DNA from: Cyanophora paradoxa
Lineage: Eukaryota > Glaucocystophyceae > Cyanophorales > Cyanophoraceae
NCBI GenBank assembly: GCA_004431415.1
Contig: QPMI01000395.1
Location: 372,001 to 436,000 of the forward strand
Direction of reading: 5' to 3'
DNA: 64,000 bases
The position numbers and the translations under genes were made by a program. How positions within the stretch are numbered: position 1 is the first letter of the stretch; each line of letters begins with the position of its first letter. The notes under the pieces are model-generated. The model was not told the DNA's origin and ran no database searches. It worked only from the letters and a program-made list of their open reading frames with translations. Positions 8,681 to 18,837 of this stretch are shown piece after piece.

Positions 8681-11266
8681 ATGCAAGGCTTCAACTACAC
8701 GATCGAGTACAGGCCGGGCTCGACCAACGTTGTCGCCAACTTCGAGTCGCGCATGGCTCTCACGCATCCGATCTACGAGTCTGGGGCGGCGGACGGATCG
8801 GACCTCACTACCGACTTGCCCAATGGGGCTCACGGACACTCGGTACCCCGCAGCGACGATCCCGACGACCCGACGGAGATCTACGGCACGCTCGTCCCCG
8901 TGACGACCGAGCCTACGACATCCATCGCGGCCGCCGGCCTCGACGGACGTGCATGGGCACCACCAGCACCTGGAACAAAGCGACGCCGACCAGTGACATT
9001 GGCCGAGCCTCGTAGCTCGCCCAACTCGCCACCACAGCGCGCTCGCCGCGATCCAGAGGAGCAGGTGACGGAAGACACCGAGGACGTGACTTCGGAGGTG
9101 GATCCCGTGGAGTTCTCCGACGCTGATTACGACGAACTCTCGTCTGAGGAACAGCGGAGCTCGCCCTTGCGCGCTGAGACCGACCTCCCTGGACGGACGG
9201 GATTTCACTCTGAGGAACAGCGGAGCTCGCCCGCGCACGGCAACACCACGCGCGACGGGACTCGCGACTCAGGAGATCGAGGGAGGGGGAGGGGTACACT
9301 GCGCGGGCGACCTCGTGGACGACCGCGTGGACGACCTTGCCTGCACCCCCCCAGAAACCACCCTTCAGCAACCGAGCCTTGCAAGCCGGTGCTGCCTGAC
9401 GCGGATCCGATCGGGAACCTTCTCCCACCTCCCCAACTCCCCGGCGGCATTCAGCTTGAGATCGAAAACTACTGGCGGCAGGAGGCGCAACGCCATCTTG
9501 ACGGACGCCAACACGAACTCGCCCTGCCGGAGCCCGACGGCAAGGCTGATCATGACCCACCGCGCTCGCCAAACAGCTCGGTTGGGGAACCGATGGACGT
9601 GCTCGACGAGGCTCTCCTCCCGATACCGACTCCACCGGAGACGCTGGGCAACGAACGCGAACTTCCACCTGCGGAACCGTTCACGACGGACGGCGTCGCT
9701 CCGTTGGATGACCGTACTGGCGGGCGCAACGCCCCGAAGCCGGTCTACTTGCCGCCAGAGACCATTGTCGCCGACTGCTGGATGCAGGGGCCTCAGCCGC
9801 TGGTTGAAGTCCCTGTACCACCTGCTCTACAGCCTCTGACGGTTGACGGAGCCTCTATGGTGGAAGATCAGAAGACGGACCTGCTCTGTCAGATGATCAT
9901 CGCGTTCGAGCTTCGGAAGGACAACCTTGCTCGTTGCTACGCTCATACTCACGGTGCTGACGCCCTGAACCGCGACCCCGACGTCTACAAGACCTGCTTT
10001 GGCTGCGGGCAGGCGCGGGAACGCTTTGCGAAGGAGGCGGGACGCTACTGCCTCTCTCGCTCCGGCGTGGTCCTCCGCGCTCCCCTCTTCCCAAGGATGG
10101 GCTCGCCGGTGGTAGTGCCCCAGCGCTGGAGAGCTGCAGTGATGGAAGCGTATCACGATGACTGGGCTCACCGAGGCGCGTCCATCGTCGCCCGGCACAT
10201 CGCGACTCGCTTCTGGTGGCCTGGCATGACGAACATGGTGCACCGCTACGTCCGTACCTGTCATCACTGCCAGTTGGCGAAGGCCAAGCACCGGCCTCGA
10301 GTGCAGCACATGATCATCGAATCGCGGCACCCTGGCGACCTTCGCCAAGCTGATCTCTGCCCGATGCCTCACGCCAAAGATGCCCCTCACCGCTTCACGC
10401 AAGTGCTGATCGACATCGACGCGTACACCAAGTATCCGGAAATCATCATGCTCACGGAGGCCGACGGCACGGCCATGGAATGGGCCGCGCAGAGTATCCA
10501 GTCCTCGAACGGCACGCCCAAACGTTATCTCACTGACAACGGTACGGTTTTCAAGCCGAACACTCCTTGGGGCAAGTTTTGGACCAAGCAGGGCGTACGG
10601 CTCATCTACACCGGGGTCTCTCATCAGTCGACCAACGGCGGTGCCGAACGACTAGTTGGGGTGTACAAGCGACTTATCTTCGCGCTCTGCGCCGAGGACA
10701 AGCATGACAACGTCTACTGGCCGTATTACCACTACCGTGTGTTCTTCGCGCTGCGCACTACGATCCACGCGGCAACCGGCTTCTCTCCGGCTACGCTTCA
10801 CCACAGGCGCGAGCTGGTGCTACCCGGGGACCTCCGTTTGGATCTTGTTCAGCGTGAACCCTTCGGCGAGCCTTACACGTACGCGGAGTACGCGCTGGCT
10901 GTCGCGCGGGCGGCTTCAAGTGTCGCCGAGGCGGTCAAGGCCCATCGGAAGATGTACAATCACAAGCTCCTTCGCTACGGCACCGGCAACGAACCTCGTC
11001 AGATTTTCGTACCGGGTGACAAGGTGCTCTGCTGGAGCGAAAGCGCGAAGGCGACCAACGTCATGAAGCATGGCACTCGCAACGGCTGGACCGGCCCGTA
11101 CGTGGTCGTGGGGATCTTCTCTCGCGGCTACCTCTACACCGTACGCGGCGACCCGTCGTCTCGAATGCATCGTTCGACGGACGTTGTGGTGCACGTCGAC
11201 AACATCATTCCGTACTATGACCGCCCCGATAACTTTGCCGAGGATCCGAAGCCTGGCCGGCCTTGA
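8681..11266 (+). CDS. pol: RNase H end, linker and integrase with GPY/F module
   Basis: The ORF opens with the last RNase H motif (IEYRPGSTNVVA). A roughly 370-residue acidic, Pro-rich, low-complexity insert follows (8740-9850), much longer than the normal RH-IN tether, in which the phrase SEEQRSSP occurs twice. Integrase then follows: a zinc-binding region with H...H and CHHC spacing (WAHRG, FWWPGM, CHHCQLAKAK), the catalytic core with Asp at 10352-10354, Asp at 10535-10537 (LTDNG) and Glu at 10646-10648 (GGAERL, about 36 residues later), and a C-terminal GPY/F module (VLCW... GWTGPYVVV). It inserts element cDNA into the genome. The product stops at 11266 with no chromodomain visible. Confidence 0.85.
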   Translation: MQGFNYTIEYRPGSTNVVANFESRMALTHPIYESGAADGSDLTTDLPNGAHGHSVPRSDDPDDPTEIYGTLVPVTTEPTTSIAAAGLDGRAWAPPAPGTKRRRPVTLAEPRSSPNSPPQRARRDPEEQVTEDTEDVTSEVDPVEFSDADYDELSSEEQRSSPLRAETDLPGRTGFHSEEQRSSPAHGNTTRDGTRDSGDRGRGRGTLRGRPRGRPRGRPCLHPPRNHPSATEPCKPVLPDADPIGNLLPPPQLPGGIQLEIENYWRQEAQRHLDGRQHELALPEPDGKADHDPPRSPNSSVGEPMDVLDEALLPIPTPPETLGNERELPPAEPFTTDGVAPLDDRTGGRNAPKPVYLPPETIVADCWMQGPQPLVEVPVPPALQPLTVDGASMVEDQKTDLLCQMIIAFELRKDNLARCYAHTHGADALNRDPDVYKTCFGCGQARERFAKEAGRYCLSRSGVVLRAPLFPRMGSPVVVPQRWRAAVMEAYHDDWAHRGASIVARHIATRFWWPGMTNMVHRYVRTCHHCQLAKAKHRPRVQHMIIESRHPGDLRQADLCPMPHAKDAPHRFTQVLIDIDAYTKYPEIIMLTEADGTAMEWAAQSIQSSNGTPKRYLTDNGTVFKPNTPWGKFWTKQGVRLIYTGVSHQSTNGGAERLVGVYKRLIFALCAEDKHDNVYWPYYHYRVFFALRTTIHAATGFSPATLHHRRELVLPGDLRLDLVQREPFGEPYTYAEYALAVARAASSVAEAVKAHRKMYNHKLLRYGTGNEPRQIFVPGDKVLCWSESAKATNVMKHGTRNGWTGPYVVVGIFSRGYLYTVRGDPSSRMHRSTDVVVHVDNIIPYYDRPDNFAEDPKPGRP

Positions 11267-12486
11267 CGGCAAGCCCCTGAACCCGTTCCCCCGCCTCCGG
11301 TGCATCTGGACGCGGATGGTAACCAGCAGATGGAGGATCCGCCGATCCTGCATGACGACGATCCTCATTCGGAGGGCCGCCCGGCTGAGGAGGACAGCGA
11401 CGCCGACTCCGTGGAGTCTGAGCAGGAGGAGAGCGTACAGCTCCATGTTGTAGGCTGGCCGAAGCACGACTTCGCCTAACTATTGCGATGGGGTTGGTGG
11501 CGTTCGCTTCTATGACGGACGCGGAGCTTGGGCTCCCGAGCTTCACCTGAGTAACCTTGGTGGTCGATGCAATGACTGTGAGGGCTGCTGCACCAGCAGT
11601 GGACCCTGAGGGCTGCCGCACCAGCGGCAGGCTCTGTTGATGGCTGGCCGCTGCTCATCGCAGCGGGGGGCCACTGCACCCGGCAGTGGGCCCTGATGGT
11701 TGGCCGCTGCTCATCGCAGCGGAGGGCCACTGCACCCGGCAGTGGGCCCTGATGGTTGGCCGCTGCTCATCGCAGCGGAGGGCCACTGCACCCGGCAGTG
11801 GGCCCTGATGGTTGGCCGCTGCTCATCGCAGCGGAGGGCCACTGCACCCGGCAGTGGGCCCTACAGTGGTGGTTGGCTGGCCGTCGCTCCAGCGACGGAG
11901 GGTCCTCATCGGACCTACCCCCAGTTTTCCCGTTGCTCAACCGGAGCAGCGGGCTGGGAACCTTTTCTTGTAGCTGTTCCGTTCAGTGTGTCCGACCCGC
12001 GTTGGTCGCACACCTCCTGAATTGCTCCCCTTCCTTGGGCGCTGATTGGGTTGCACAGTTGAAGCCGCGGGCTGATCACCCGTTCGGCTCTGGACCCTGC
12101 CAGGCTGCCACTTCCTGCTATCACCCTCTACGTCCCTTGGCCGGCCCCTTCCGGCTGCTTCCTGGCCTCCCTTGGGCGGCACGAGGACGTGCCGACGAGG
12201 AACACGCGGAGCTATTGCCTCACGGCTTTATGCCGTCAGGAGCCGGCGCCCCGAGTCCTGTTACTCGCGGTGCTTGGCCTTAGTCTCTGCAGCGTTCTCT
12301 TTGAGTGCACCGATTGGACCCCCACTACTTTTCATGTACCCCTCCCGGGCTCAGACCCCGGGTGACACACTTGTACCCTGCACCTGTTCACGACACACCA
12401 GCTCTGCCCGCTTGCGCTGCCAGCTTGCCTACGCTGCGCAGCACGCACGAGCATGTTCAGCTGTACCGGAAACCTGGTCCTTCTGA
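11267..12486 (+). other. 3' non-coding part of the gypsy element (probable 3' LTR included)
   Basis: No convincing ORF. The stretch holds a dense series of perfect short hairpins from 11581 to 11953 and more scattered ones after it: GGCACG/CGTGCC near 12178, ACGGC/GCCGT near 12226, and a CCCGGG pair near 12347-12360. It ends where LINE sequence on the other strand begins (about 12486). An LTR is expected here, but its limits cannot be set without the 5' copy. Confidence 0.5.
11639..11862 (+). repeat. Four tandem 56-bp units, each with two hairpins
   Basis: Units start at 11639, 11695, 11751 and 11807; the first differs by a few bases and the other three are identical. Each unit contains CCGCTGC-TCATC-GCAGCGG and CCACTGC-ACCCG-GCAGTGG, both 7-bp stems with 5-base loops. 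Related but different hairpins flank the array on both sides. Confidence 0.95.
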
Positions 12487-14398
12487 CGAGATCGGGATTA
12501 TCCCCCTCATAATACATCAATAAATATACGAGCATAAATTGATGCACCGCAGAACGTTTGGTGATAAAACCCGACTGATATTTTGATATTAAGCGGGGCA
12601 TGATAGGGGTCAAGCGGTTAGATAATGCCCGCTCGACTGCTCGCTCCTCTACATTCGATAGAGCGATAGGCCGACGATTAGTGACCAAAGTCGCATCCGT
12701 ACCAGGTTTCGGAATTGGGACAATGAGGATATCTCGTAGCGAGCCAGGGGCCGCCTTCCGATTATGCATAGCCTTAAGGTATTCCATAAAATCTGGACCA
12801 ATGTCGCCCCAGAAAGTACTATAAAATTCAGGTACTAAACCATCAAGTCCAGGGGATTTTCTAAGCCCAGATATATCCTTAAACGATTGCAACAATTCAT
12901 AGGCGGCCAGTGGGGTATCGAGATCCACGGCCTCCCGCGGTATGAGTTTATAAGGCGCATACAGTGACGCACATTCAGCCCGTTCATCACGATGCGCCGC
13001 CACCACACTTTGAGCTTGCTGACCATCGTATAAATCAGCGAAATGAGCTGCCGACAACGTCGTAAGCACAAACGGATTATCAGAAGCATAAGAGGGATCC
13101 GGGGTGTTGGCCGGCCGGAGTTTATTCTCACATCCGGTCTCCTGCTCAGCAGTTCCGAAATAATGAGTGAAAAACTCCCGTCTCGATGTGGCCTCGTTCT
13201 GACTTGAGAATAGCGAGTCAGCTTGAACGGCAGCCCTACACACTTGAGGCATGCGTTCCCGCAGCTCTCTATAAAGAGCAGAGCGGCCACTCAAGAAACT
13301 GTCCCGTAAGATCTCGCCCTGCGAATAGGCGGTGATGAGACGTTCGAGACGTTTCATGGCAGACCAGTAAGCCGACTTATTCTTGCGCCGCTCAGTCGAC
13401 TCCCACGCAGAGAGAGCAGTCTGTAGATACCGTTTAAGAGCTTCGAAGCGAAGAATAGAATCGGATGCAGGCGAAGGCCACTCAGCACGCCACATCTGAA
13501 AAACCTTCCGAATTTCAGCGAGATACGCTGGGTTCTTCCCATGGCCATAAAGGTCCCATCGCATCTTCCAGCGACCCGGCCCACGCTGATGAACTGGAGG
13601 GGACAGCGTGAGTTGAATTCCAATGTGATCAGAAAGAGGCCTATCAAGATGTCTGGAAGTGTATTTCATCCATGGGACGAGCACTGGGTTCCATGCGAGT
13701 AGGGATTGAGAGACAAAGAAATAATCTAGACGAGATTCGACGGCCCCCGAGGCTGCCTGGGCATTAGTCCGATAAAACGTTTTAAATCGATTAGACCGGC
13801 GCTCATCCGTAGCAAGCGATGCAACATCCTGGAGTTGATATTGCGAGCAAACCGCTTCAAAGGATGCAGGGGGCGACACCCGCCCCGAAGTACTGTTCGC
13901 GTCAGAAGGCAAAAGGTGAAAGTTAAAATCACCACATAAGATTAAATGGGACCCCACAGGAACGACCGAATCCAGAGTATGACACAATGTCTCGTAGAAG
14001 CCTAACCGTTCAGCATCCTGAACAGGTGCGTAAATGTTGCACAGGTAAATATTTACAGTTCCAGAGCGCAACAGGAACAGCTGCAGCCGGGAACTCTGTG
14101 CAGGAGCTAGCGAGGTAATGCTAAATCGCTTATTAGGGAAGAGAGTAGCTACACCTTGACTGGCAACTTCTGGATTGAAAGCCCAGTACGAAGGGGTAGC
14201 CCCCCACTTGCCTTTCAGAAAATCAGCGTCTACTTTACTCGATACGTGAGTTTCCTGTAAACAAACTATGGATTTGCGAGACTGTTCACGAGCACACTTA
14301 AGGAGATAATCAACGTGGTGCATACCAAGTGAAGCACAGAAGCTTGTGTCTCCTACTAATTTCCCTGCAACGTTCAGGGAGACAATATTGATGGCCAT
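12486..14398 (-). pseudogene. LINE ORF2: endonuclease plus truncated reverse transcriptase
   Basis: Starts at ATG 14398 (MAINIVSLNVAG). The N-terminal 270 residues are an APE-type endonuclease that nicks target DNA: LQETH, GDFNFH, SRLDYFF and the final SDHIGI are in the expected order. A helical linker follows, then the RT N-terminal blocks (KSPGLDGLVPEFY, IPKPG, NRRPIALSN, YQSGFI). RT is cut off before the palm motifs with the catalytic Asp residues. The frame runs on into unrelated sequence to 12332, so the encoded end is chimeric. Not able to complete reverse transcription. Confidence 0.85.
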
Positions 14399-14680
14399 AG
14401 TATGATCACGGTGGTTTAAAGAATCCAGAGAAAACTATGTACAAGCTTAAATTCAAGAAGGGCAAAATACGAGACGACCCTACTTGCCAGTGCCAGAACC
14501 GGCACCAGTGCCAGAACCGGCACCCCGAACGCGTGTTGGAATTGTACGGCCGGCGGCAGCGATCTGCATGTTCGTCATCTCCGTGGGCAGGCCAGCGGGC
14601 TGCGCTCAGAAACAAGGTGAGGGCGAGTTGAAAAAAGTAATAAGAGTGCCAATTTATGAGATGTCTATGCATCGTATTTA

Positions 14681-14842
14681 GCGCAGTGGTACAAGGTCGT
14701 GCTACGACCTCCCGGATTTCCGGGTTCGGTTCCTACTGTTTCCGCTTCGTTGTACTTCGAATCCCCGTGATTTCTGATACCGTGACTTGTATCCTCGTTG
14801 TGTACTACGAGTGGGTACGCCCGCCGTAGATCTTTAAAAAAA
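14681..14842 (+). mobile_element. Candidate tRNA-derived SINE with 10-bp target-site duplication
   Basis: The 162-bp insert is flanked by the direct repeat ATCGTATTTA (14671-14680 and 14843-14852) and ends in a run of A, as expected for a LINE-mobilised SINE. Its head has an A-box-like TAGCGCAGTGG (partly in the repeat) and, 40 bases on, a B-box-like GGTTCGGTTCC, the internal RNA polymerase III promoter pair of tRNA-derived SINEs. It sits between ORF1 and ORF2 of the - strand LINE. The tRNA fold itself is not preserved. Confidence 0.55.
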
Positions 14843-14859
14843 ATCGTATTTAAACAGTA

Positions 14860-16232
14860 ATCCAGTTTTAAAGCCCAGATCAGAACAATTGCAAGTTCAA
14901 GGTGCCGCAGCTGCAGCGCAGCCTTGGCATCATGCCGCAGCTGCAGTGCAGCTTTGGCAGTCCACAACCCCAACTGCAGCGCAGCCGGGGGGGCCACCAA
15001 CTGTACACCCCTATTAGATCTGAACAAAAAGAAAGAGCTCACCGGGTCTATAGCCATGTCCGAAGGGCCGCCAGCGGAGCCAGAGGGGGCGGGAGGTGCG
15101 GCAGAGGCCTTCCCGGCCCGGGCTTGGAGAATGGCCTGAAGGGGGAAGACAATGCGGTGGGCAGGCTTGGAGAGCTGTCCGTCAGGCCCTGGCGGGGCGG
15201 AGAGCTCAAGGCCCATAGGACCAGTTGCCTCCGTCCAACGCGGGCCAGTTGCTGGGTAAGAATAAGTAAACTGATCAGCTGCAGGCTTATCTGCAGCTGC
15301 GCTGGGCCCAGCTGCGGCTGTCTCCTTGCGGGCCGCCTTCTGAGGCCGGGACGCTGAGGACGGAGTGGACGCGGCGGAGAGTTTGGAGGTATGAAATTCA
15401 GAGAGAGAGGGGTGATGGTCAGCTAGGGGATGAGGAAGGTGAGGCCGGCCTCCGCAACCATACAGGCGGCAGTCCCGCCAGCTGGCCGCCACACGAAGCT
15501 CAAGCCCGTCGCCAAAGGTAACCGTATTAGGAAGAGCAACTTGCACATCGAGCGGGGCAGCTCAGAGAGATAGATCTTCATAATCCCGGCTGGCATGCCC
15601 CGCTGCTGATAATGAATGTGCCGGACTTTCAGGCCGCGCTGCGCCAGCCAATGGCGGATAGGGTCCTCATCGGGCCGATGCTGAAACTTCTCAAGCCAGA
15701 TCCAGTGATCCTGGCCCTGCGGGCGCTGAAGCGGCGGCTGGCCAGGGTCAGGAGGCAGACCGCCCGCCGGCGGCGTCGGCTCACGGCCGACAATCCAAGC
15801 GGCCGCAAGAATGCCGAGGGCTGGAACGGCCAACTGGAGGCCAGCTGCACCGACCGATGTCAGGAACCGCTCACAATGCGCAGTACTGCTGAAGATCACA
15901 AGAAAACCGCGACCCCAGCGCGCGACCGAATGCGCTGGCTCGCTGGTAAGAGCGCTCACACGCTCAGTGATCAGCTGCTGTAGCGCATCGAAGGCCGGCT
16001 GCGTGTAGAAGGTCCAAGCAGTCGGAGGAATGATCATGATGCTAGCATAACTGAAGGTTGGCGGATAGAGCTGGGCGACGGTCGCAACAGTAACAAGCGT
16101 GAGCACTGTCAATGGCACAGCGCTAGTCGGAAACAGCCGCTGCCACTCCGCCTGCAGCGGGGCAAGGTCGAAGTTGGCTGTCGCCCGGTTCTGCTCTGAT
16201 CGCGGCATACGCTCAAGCTCGTCTAGAGCCAC
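14860..16232 (-). pseudogene. LINE ORF1 (frameshifted)
   Basis: Starts at ATG 16232 upstream of ORF2 in the same orientation. The first 225 residues contain hydrophobic patches and a segment like an RRM-type fold (GFLVIFSSTAHCERFL), followed by Pro-rich sequence. Near 15545 the frame changes; the continuation (VALPNTVTFGDGLELRVAAS and onward, from 15546) carries a small Cys-containing stretch and a long Ala/Pro-rich tail. LINE ORF1 proteins usually bind element RNA; that role is inferred from position. The 3' limit is vague because the tail passes into low-complexity CAG-like repeats (14905-15000) before the SINE. Confidence 0.5.
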
Positions 16233-16355
16233 AGATTACGATCCAGATGGTTGACGTGAGAGACGTGCACGCGTCTGGGCTAACAGACGCGCTCCCGCAG
16301 CGGGGGGGGGTATAGCTTGCAAATTATAACGGAAAAAAGAAAAAACACACATATA

Positions 16356-16515
16356 CTAGGGGCCCGGCCGCGTTTGGCGCGCCGGGGGTGCAAGGGGGGA
16401 ATCGGGAGCTAATGAAAGAGTAGTAGGTGCACGAACATGCACGGGGCAGATGTAGATCGACCCCGGCCCAGCGCGCGCGGCAGGTTGAAGTAGTAAAGAT
16501 AGAGACAGATTATAT
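16356..16515 (-). mobile_element. Helitron-like 3' terminus (copy C)
   Basis: On the minus strand the block ends with a GC-rich hairpin (CCCGGCGCG-CCAAA-CGCGGCCGGG, one bulge), then CCC and CTAG, followed by T. The same 150 or so bases, ending at the same CTAG, occur on the + strand at 23340-23492, while flanking sequence differs (TATATG versus TAAGG). Shared end, hairpin and CTAG|T agree with Helitron 3' ends. No Rep/helicase gene is seen. Its 5' end was not found. Confidence 0.45.
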
Positions 16516-18090
16516 ATGATTGAAAAGAATAGAAAAGGGATGATAAGCAGACGCTGGGATCTAACGGAATAAAGAAAAGCCTGAATGAAAGGCCAGATTG
16601 AGCGCACTGTATATGAAAGATTGTTCTGGAGCGAAAAAACTCTGCGCATCAACTGTGTTCGCACGGCCTACCGCTAACCCTGAACAGCTGGCTAAAAGAT
16701 GATGGTGCTGTCTGCAGAGGGCTCGCCGTAAACATAGGCGATCCAGGCCTTCCTACGCGCGGGGCCGGGCCGAGGCGACACTCGAGGGTGCGGACCGCCC
16801 GGCGCGAAGGGACAGCCGCCGGGGCGCCAACGACGTCGGCGCAGCGCTAGCGGTGCGGCTGCGAGCAGAGGCTGGATCGCGAGGAAAAGCTACGCGGTAC
16901 GGGACACTCCGGCCCACGGGCCCGGGGCTGCGCGGGCGTCCGTGTGAGGCCACTAGGGGGGCAAAAACGGCCGACTTTTGAAACTTTTTAAAAACCATGC
17001 CAAACATGTCGGGAGACCCTCCCGACACCCCCTGTGCACGCTCGCTTTTTTTTGAAATTATCGAAATATCAGCCTTTTCCGGGCATTATCTGGGGGGGGA
17101 AGGAACCAGAACCGAACTTGGCGGATTCGAACCGGGCTAAACGTTCGGCGACCGCCGGCGAGGCAGCCAGCGCTCCGGCGGGCGGCGGGCACGTGAAGAT
17201 CAACGGGAAGTGGAAGTGGGTCCCCAAAGCCGGCGGCAAGAAGGACGCAGCAGTGAAGCAGACTGCTGCAGCCACCAGCGAGGGTTCGTCAGCGCTCGCA
17301 ACAAGGAACCGTCGTGTTGTCGCTCTAGCGCCTATCAATGCGGAGCGTTTGCGCAACTTTCGCCCTCCGGACACTGCTAGTATTCTATGGGCGGCGATTT
17401 GATGGGGGCCGTCGTCTCCACTCCACTCCGGAATGAAGCGAGCGGCCCCAGACCGCTTCTCTAACGCTCATAGTGCTAGCTTAAGCCCGTTTGCGCTGCT
17501 GACGAGCCGGCGCGCAGCGAGGACTTGATCCGCGCGAGACTTGATCCGAGCGCAGCCACGCCGCAGCGGAGGAGCGCAGCCCAACCACGCCGCAGCGGAG
17601 GAGGCTCATGCCTAACATGAGCATCTCGGAACGGTGCGTGTCGAGGCCCCGCTCCGCCGCGCTCGCGCGCCCCGGCCTAACTGGATCCAGCCCCGCGCGC
17701 CTCTCGCAGGCCTCGAGTCGCCATGGCATCTTTCGCCGCCTCCGAGACCGCGCACCGCTCGCCCGCATTGCGGAGGTCCCGCCAAGCCTCCGCTTCGTGG
17801 CCCGCCTCGCCACAGGCAGATGCGCTCTCGTGTGCAATCAAGCATGTCATGCGGTTCTTGATGGCATGGCTGCGACGGCGGGGCGGTGCGGGTTGAGATG
17901 TCTGGGGCCACGATACACATCTAGAGCTCGCGCAGAGCGCGCGTGCGGGCAGCGGCACGCGCCCCCGCCGCCAGCCGCACCTCCTCCAGCAGGGGCACCT
18001 GGCCCAGTGCACGTGGGCGATTCGATTCCGCTGCGAACTGCGAGGGCGCGACGGGCCGCCGCGAGCGCGCATCGATGCTAGCCTTGAAAG
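16516..18090. other. No supported gene; GC-rich non-coding
   Basis: Short frames exist (for example 17034-17402 on +, 122 codons, with a KINGKWKWVPKAGGKK stretch), but none has recognisable domains or a convincing exon structure. From 17480 the sequence becomes rich in GAGCGCAG and CGCCGCAGCGGAGGA-type short repeats. Nothing else is evident. Confidence 0.5.
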
Positions 18091-18305
18091 AGCTTGCGTG
18101 GATGCATCGCGGCCCTGGCGCTCGCTTCCTTGTGGATATCGCCTGCTCCTGCCGTGTATACACCAGCAGCTGCAGCTGGACGATTTGATCTCGCTTCAAA
18201 GGCTCCGCACCGCGAGGGCTCGCAGGGCCGCCGTAGCGCGATTCGGTGAGCGCATAAATAGAGCGTGCGCGGATGCAACGCGGCCCTGGCGCGCGCTTCC
18301 CCAGC
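18090..18305. repeat. Diverged direct repeat
   Basis: A block near 18095-18128 (GGATGCATCGCGGCCCTGG core) returns near 18268-18302 (GGATGCAACGCGGCCCTGG core) with surrounding similarity, including the GCGAGGGC...CGGGCCGCCG / GCGAGGGC...AGGGCCGCCG stretches just upstream of each copy. Two old copies of a unit of about 170 bp. From 18306 to 18837 nothing coding was seen. Confidence 0.6.
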
Positions 18306-18837
18306 AGAGATTGCTCATGAGTTCCAGTGAGCCAGTGAGTTCCTGGGCGACCGGCTGGCCCCAGCAGGCGCTCTTTGAGCCAGAATCATTATCACATGTA
18401 GTTATGTCACTGCACCAAGATACAGGGTGATCCGAAGTGTTTTTGGGCCGGACCGGTCTCTTGAATTTTACTCGTAGGACCCTCTCGGGGACTTCTCAGT
18501 TTTCAAGTTCCAAAATGCCACCCCGACCTGCTCATGATGCCTGATTGAAGCATCAACTCACTCAGAAGTGGCGATTTCACGTCCCCGGGGGTTTTCGAGG
18601 GTGCTGAAGACGATGGTGGCGGTACCGAAGGCCGCCGATCAAAGCCTGGGTCCGTATTCAAGAACTACTGGAAATTGGAGCCCCAGATGTCTCCTGAGTG
18701 ATCCTCGCGCGCCCAGTTGCATGCAGCGCTCAGGGCACAGAATATAAGTCATTTACATGCTTTTGAAACAAAATATAGGCTAAATAGAGCGCTCGCGGGC
18801 CTCTGAGGCGAGAAAGCAAAGCTACACTAAGCTACGT

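Larger units (their letters stand above)
1..12486 (+). mobile_element. Gypsy-type (Ty3-like) LTR retrotransposon, frameshifted, 5' end outside window
   Basis: The order Gag zinc knuckles, reverse transcriptase, RNase H, integrase is that of Ty3/gypsy elements. The coding part runs from the left edge to 11266 in at least five consecutive open stretches that change frame near 658, 4540, 7550, 7785 and 8670, so this copy is decayed or uses several recoding events. The right boundary is placed at about 12486, where a LINE on the opposite strand is abruptly cut in its RT. The element has therefore probably inserted into that LINE, whose 3' half would lie left of base 1. The 5' LTR is not in the window, so the 3' LTR limits cannot be set by comparison. 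Confidence 0.8.
12486..16232 (-). mobile_element. LINE (APE-type non-LTR retrotransposon), 5' half
   Basis: Read on the minus strand: ORF1 (16232 to about 14860), a spacer with a SINE insertion, then ORF2 (14398 to 12486) with an AP-like endonuclease and the first half of RT. The copy stops after the residues GDNPDL of RT, where sequence of the gypsy element takes over. The + strand LINE at 21835-27750 is a relative: ALSNRLTP and the QSGFI and VYLLM motifs match closely, but the two differ at many positions, so they are different subfamilies or old copies. Confidence 0.85.

Noticed and set aside
11700-12283. Plus-strand frames of 106-175 codons across the 56-bp repeats
   Set aside because: They exist only because 56-bp hairpin units keep frames partly open; there is no protein-like conservation, and hairpin pairing explains the sequence better.
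14681-14760. Possible functional tRNA gene
   Set aside because: A and B boxes are present, but T, anticodon and acceptor stems do not pair, and the unit is A-tailed with a target duplication, so a SINE is the better reading.
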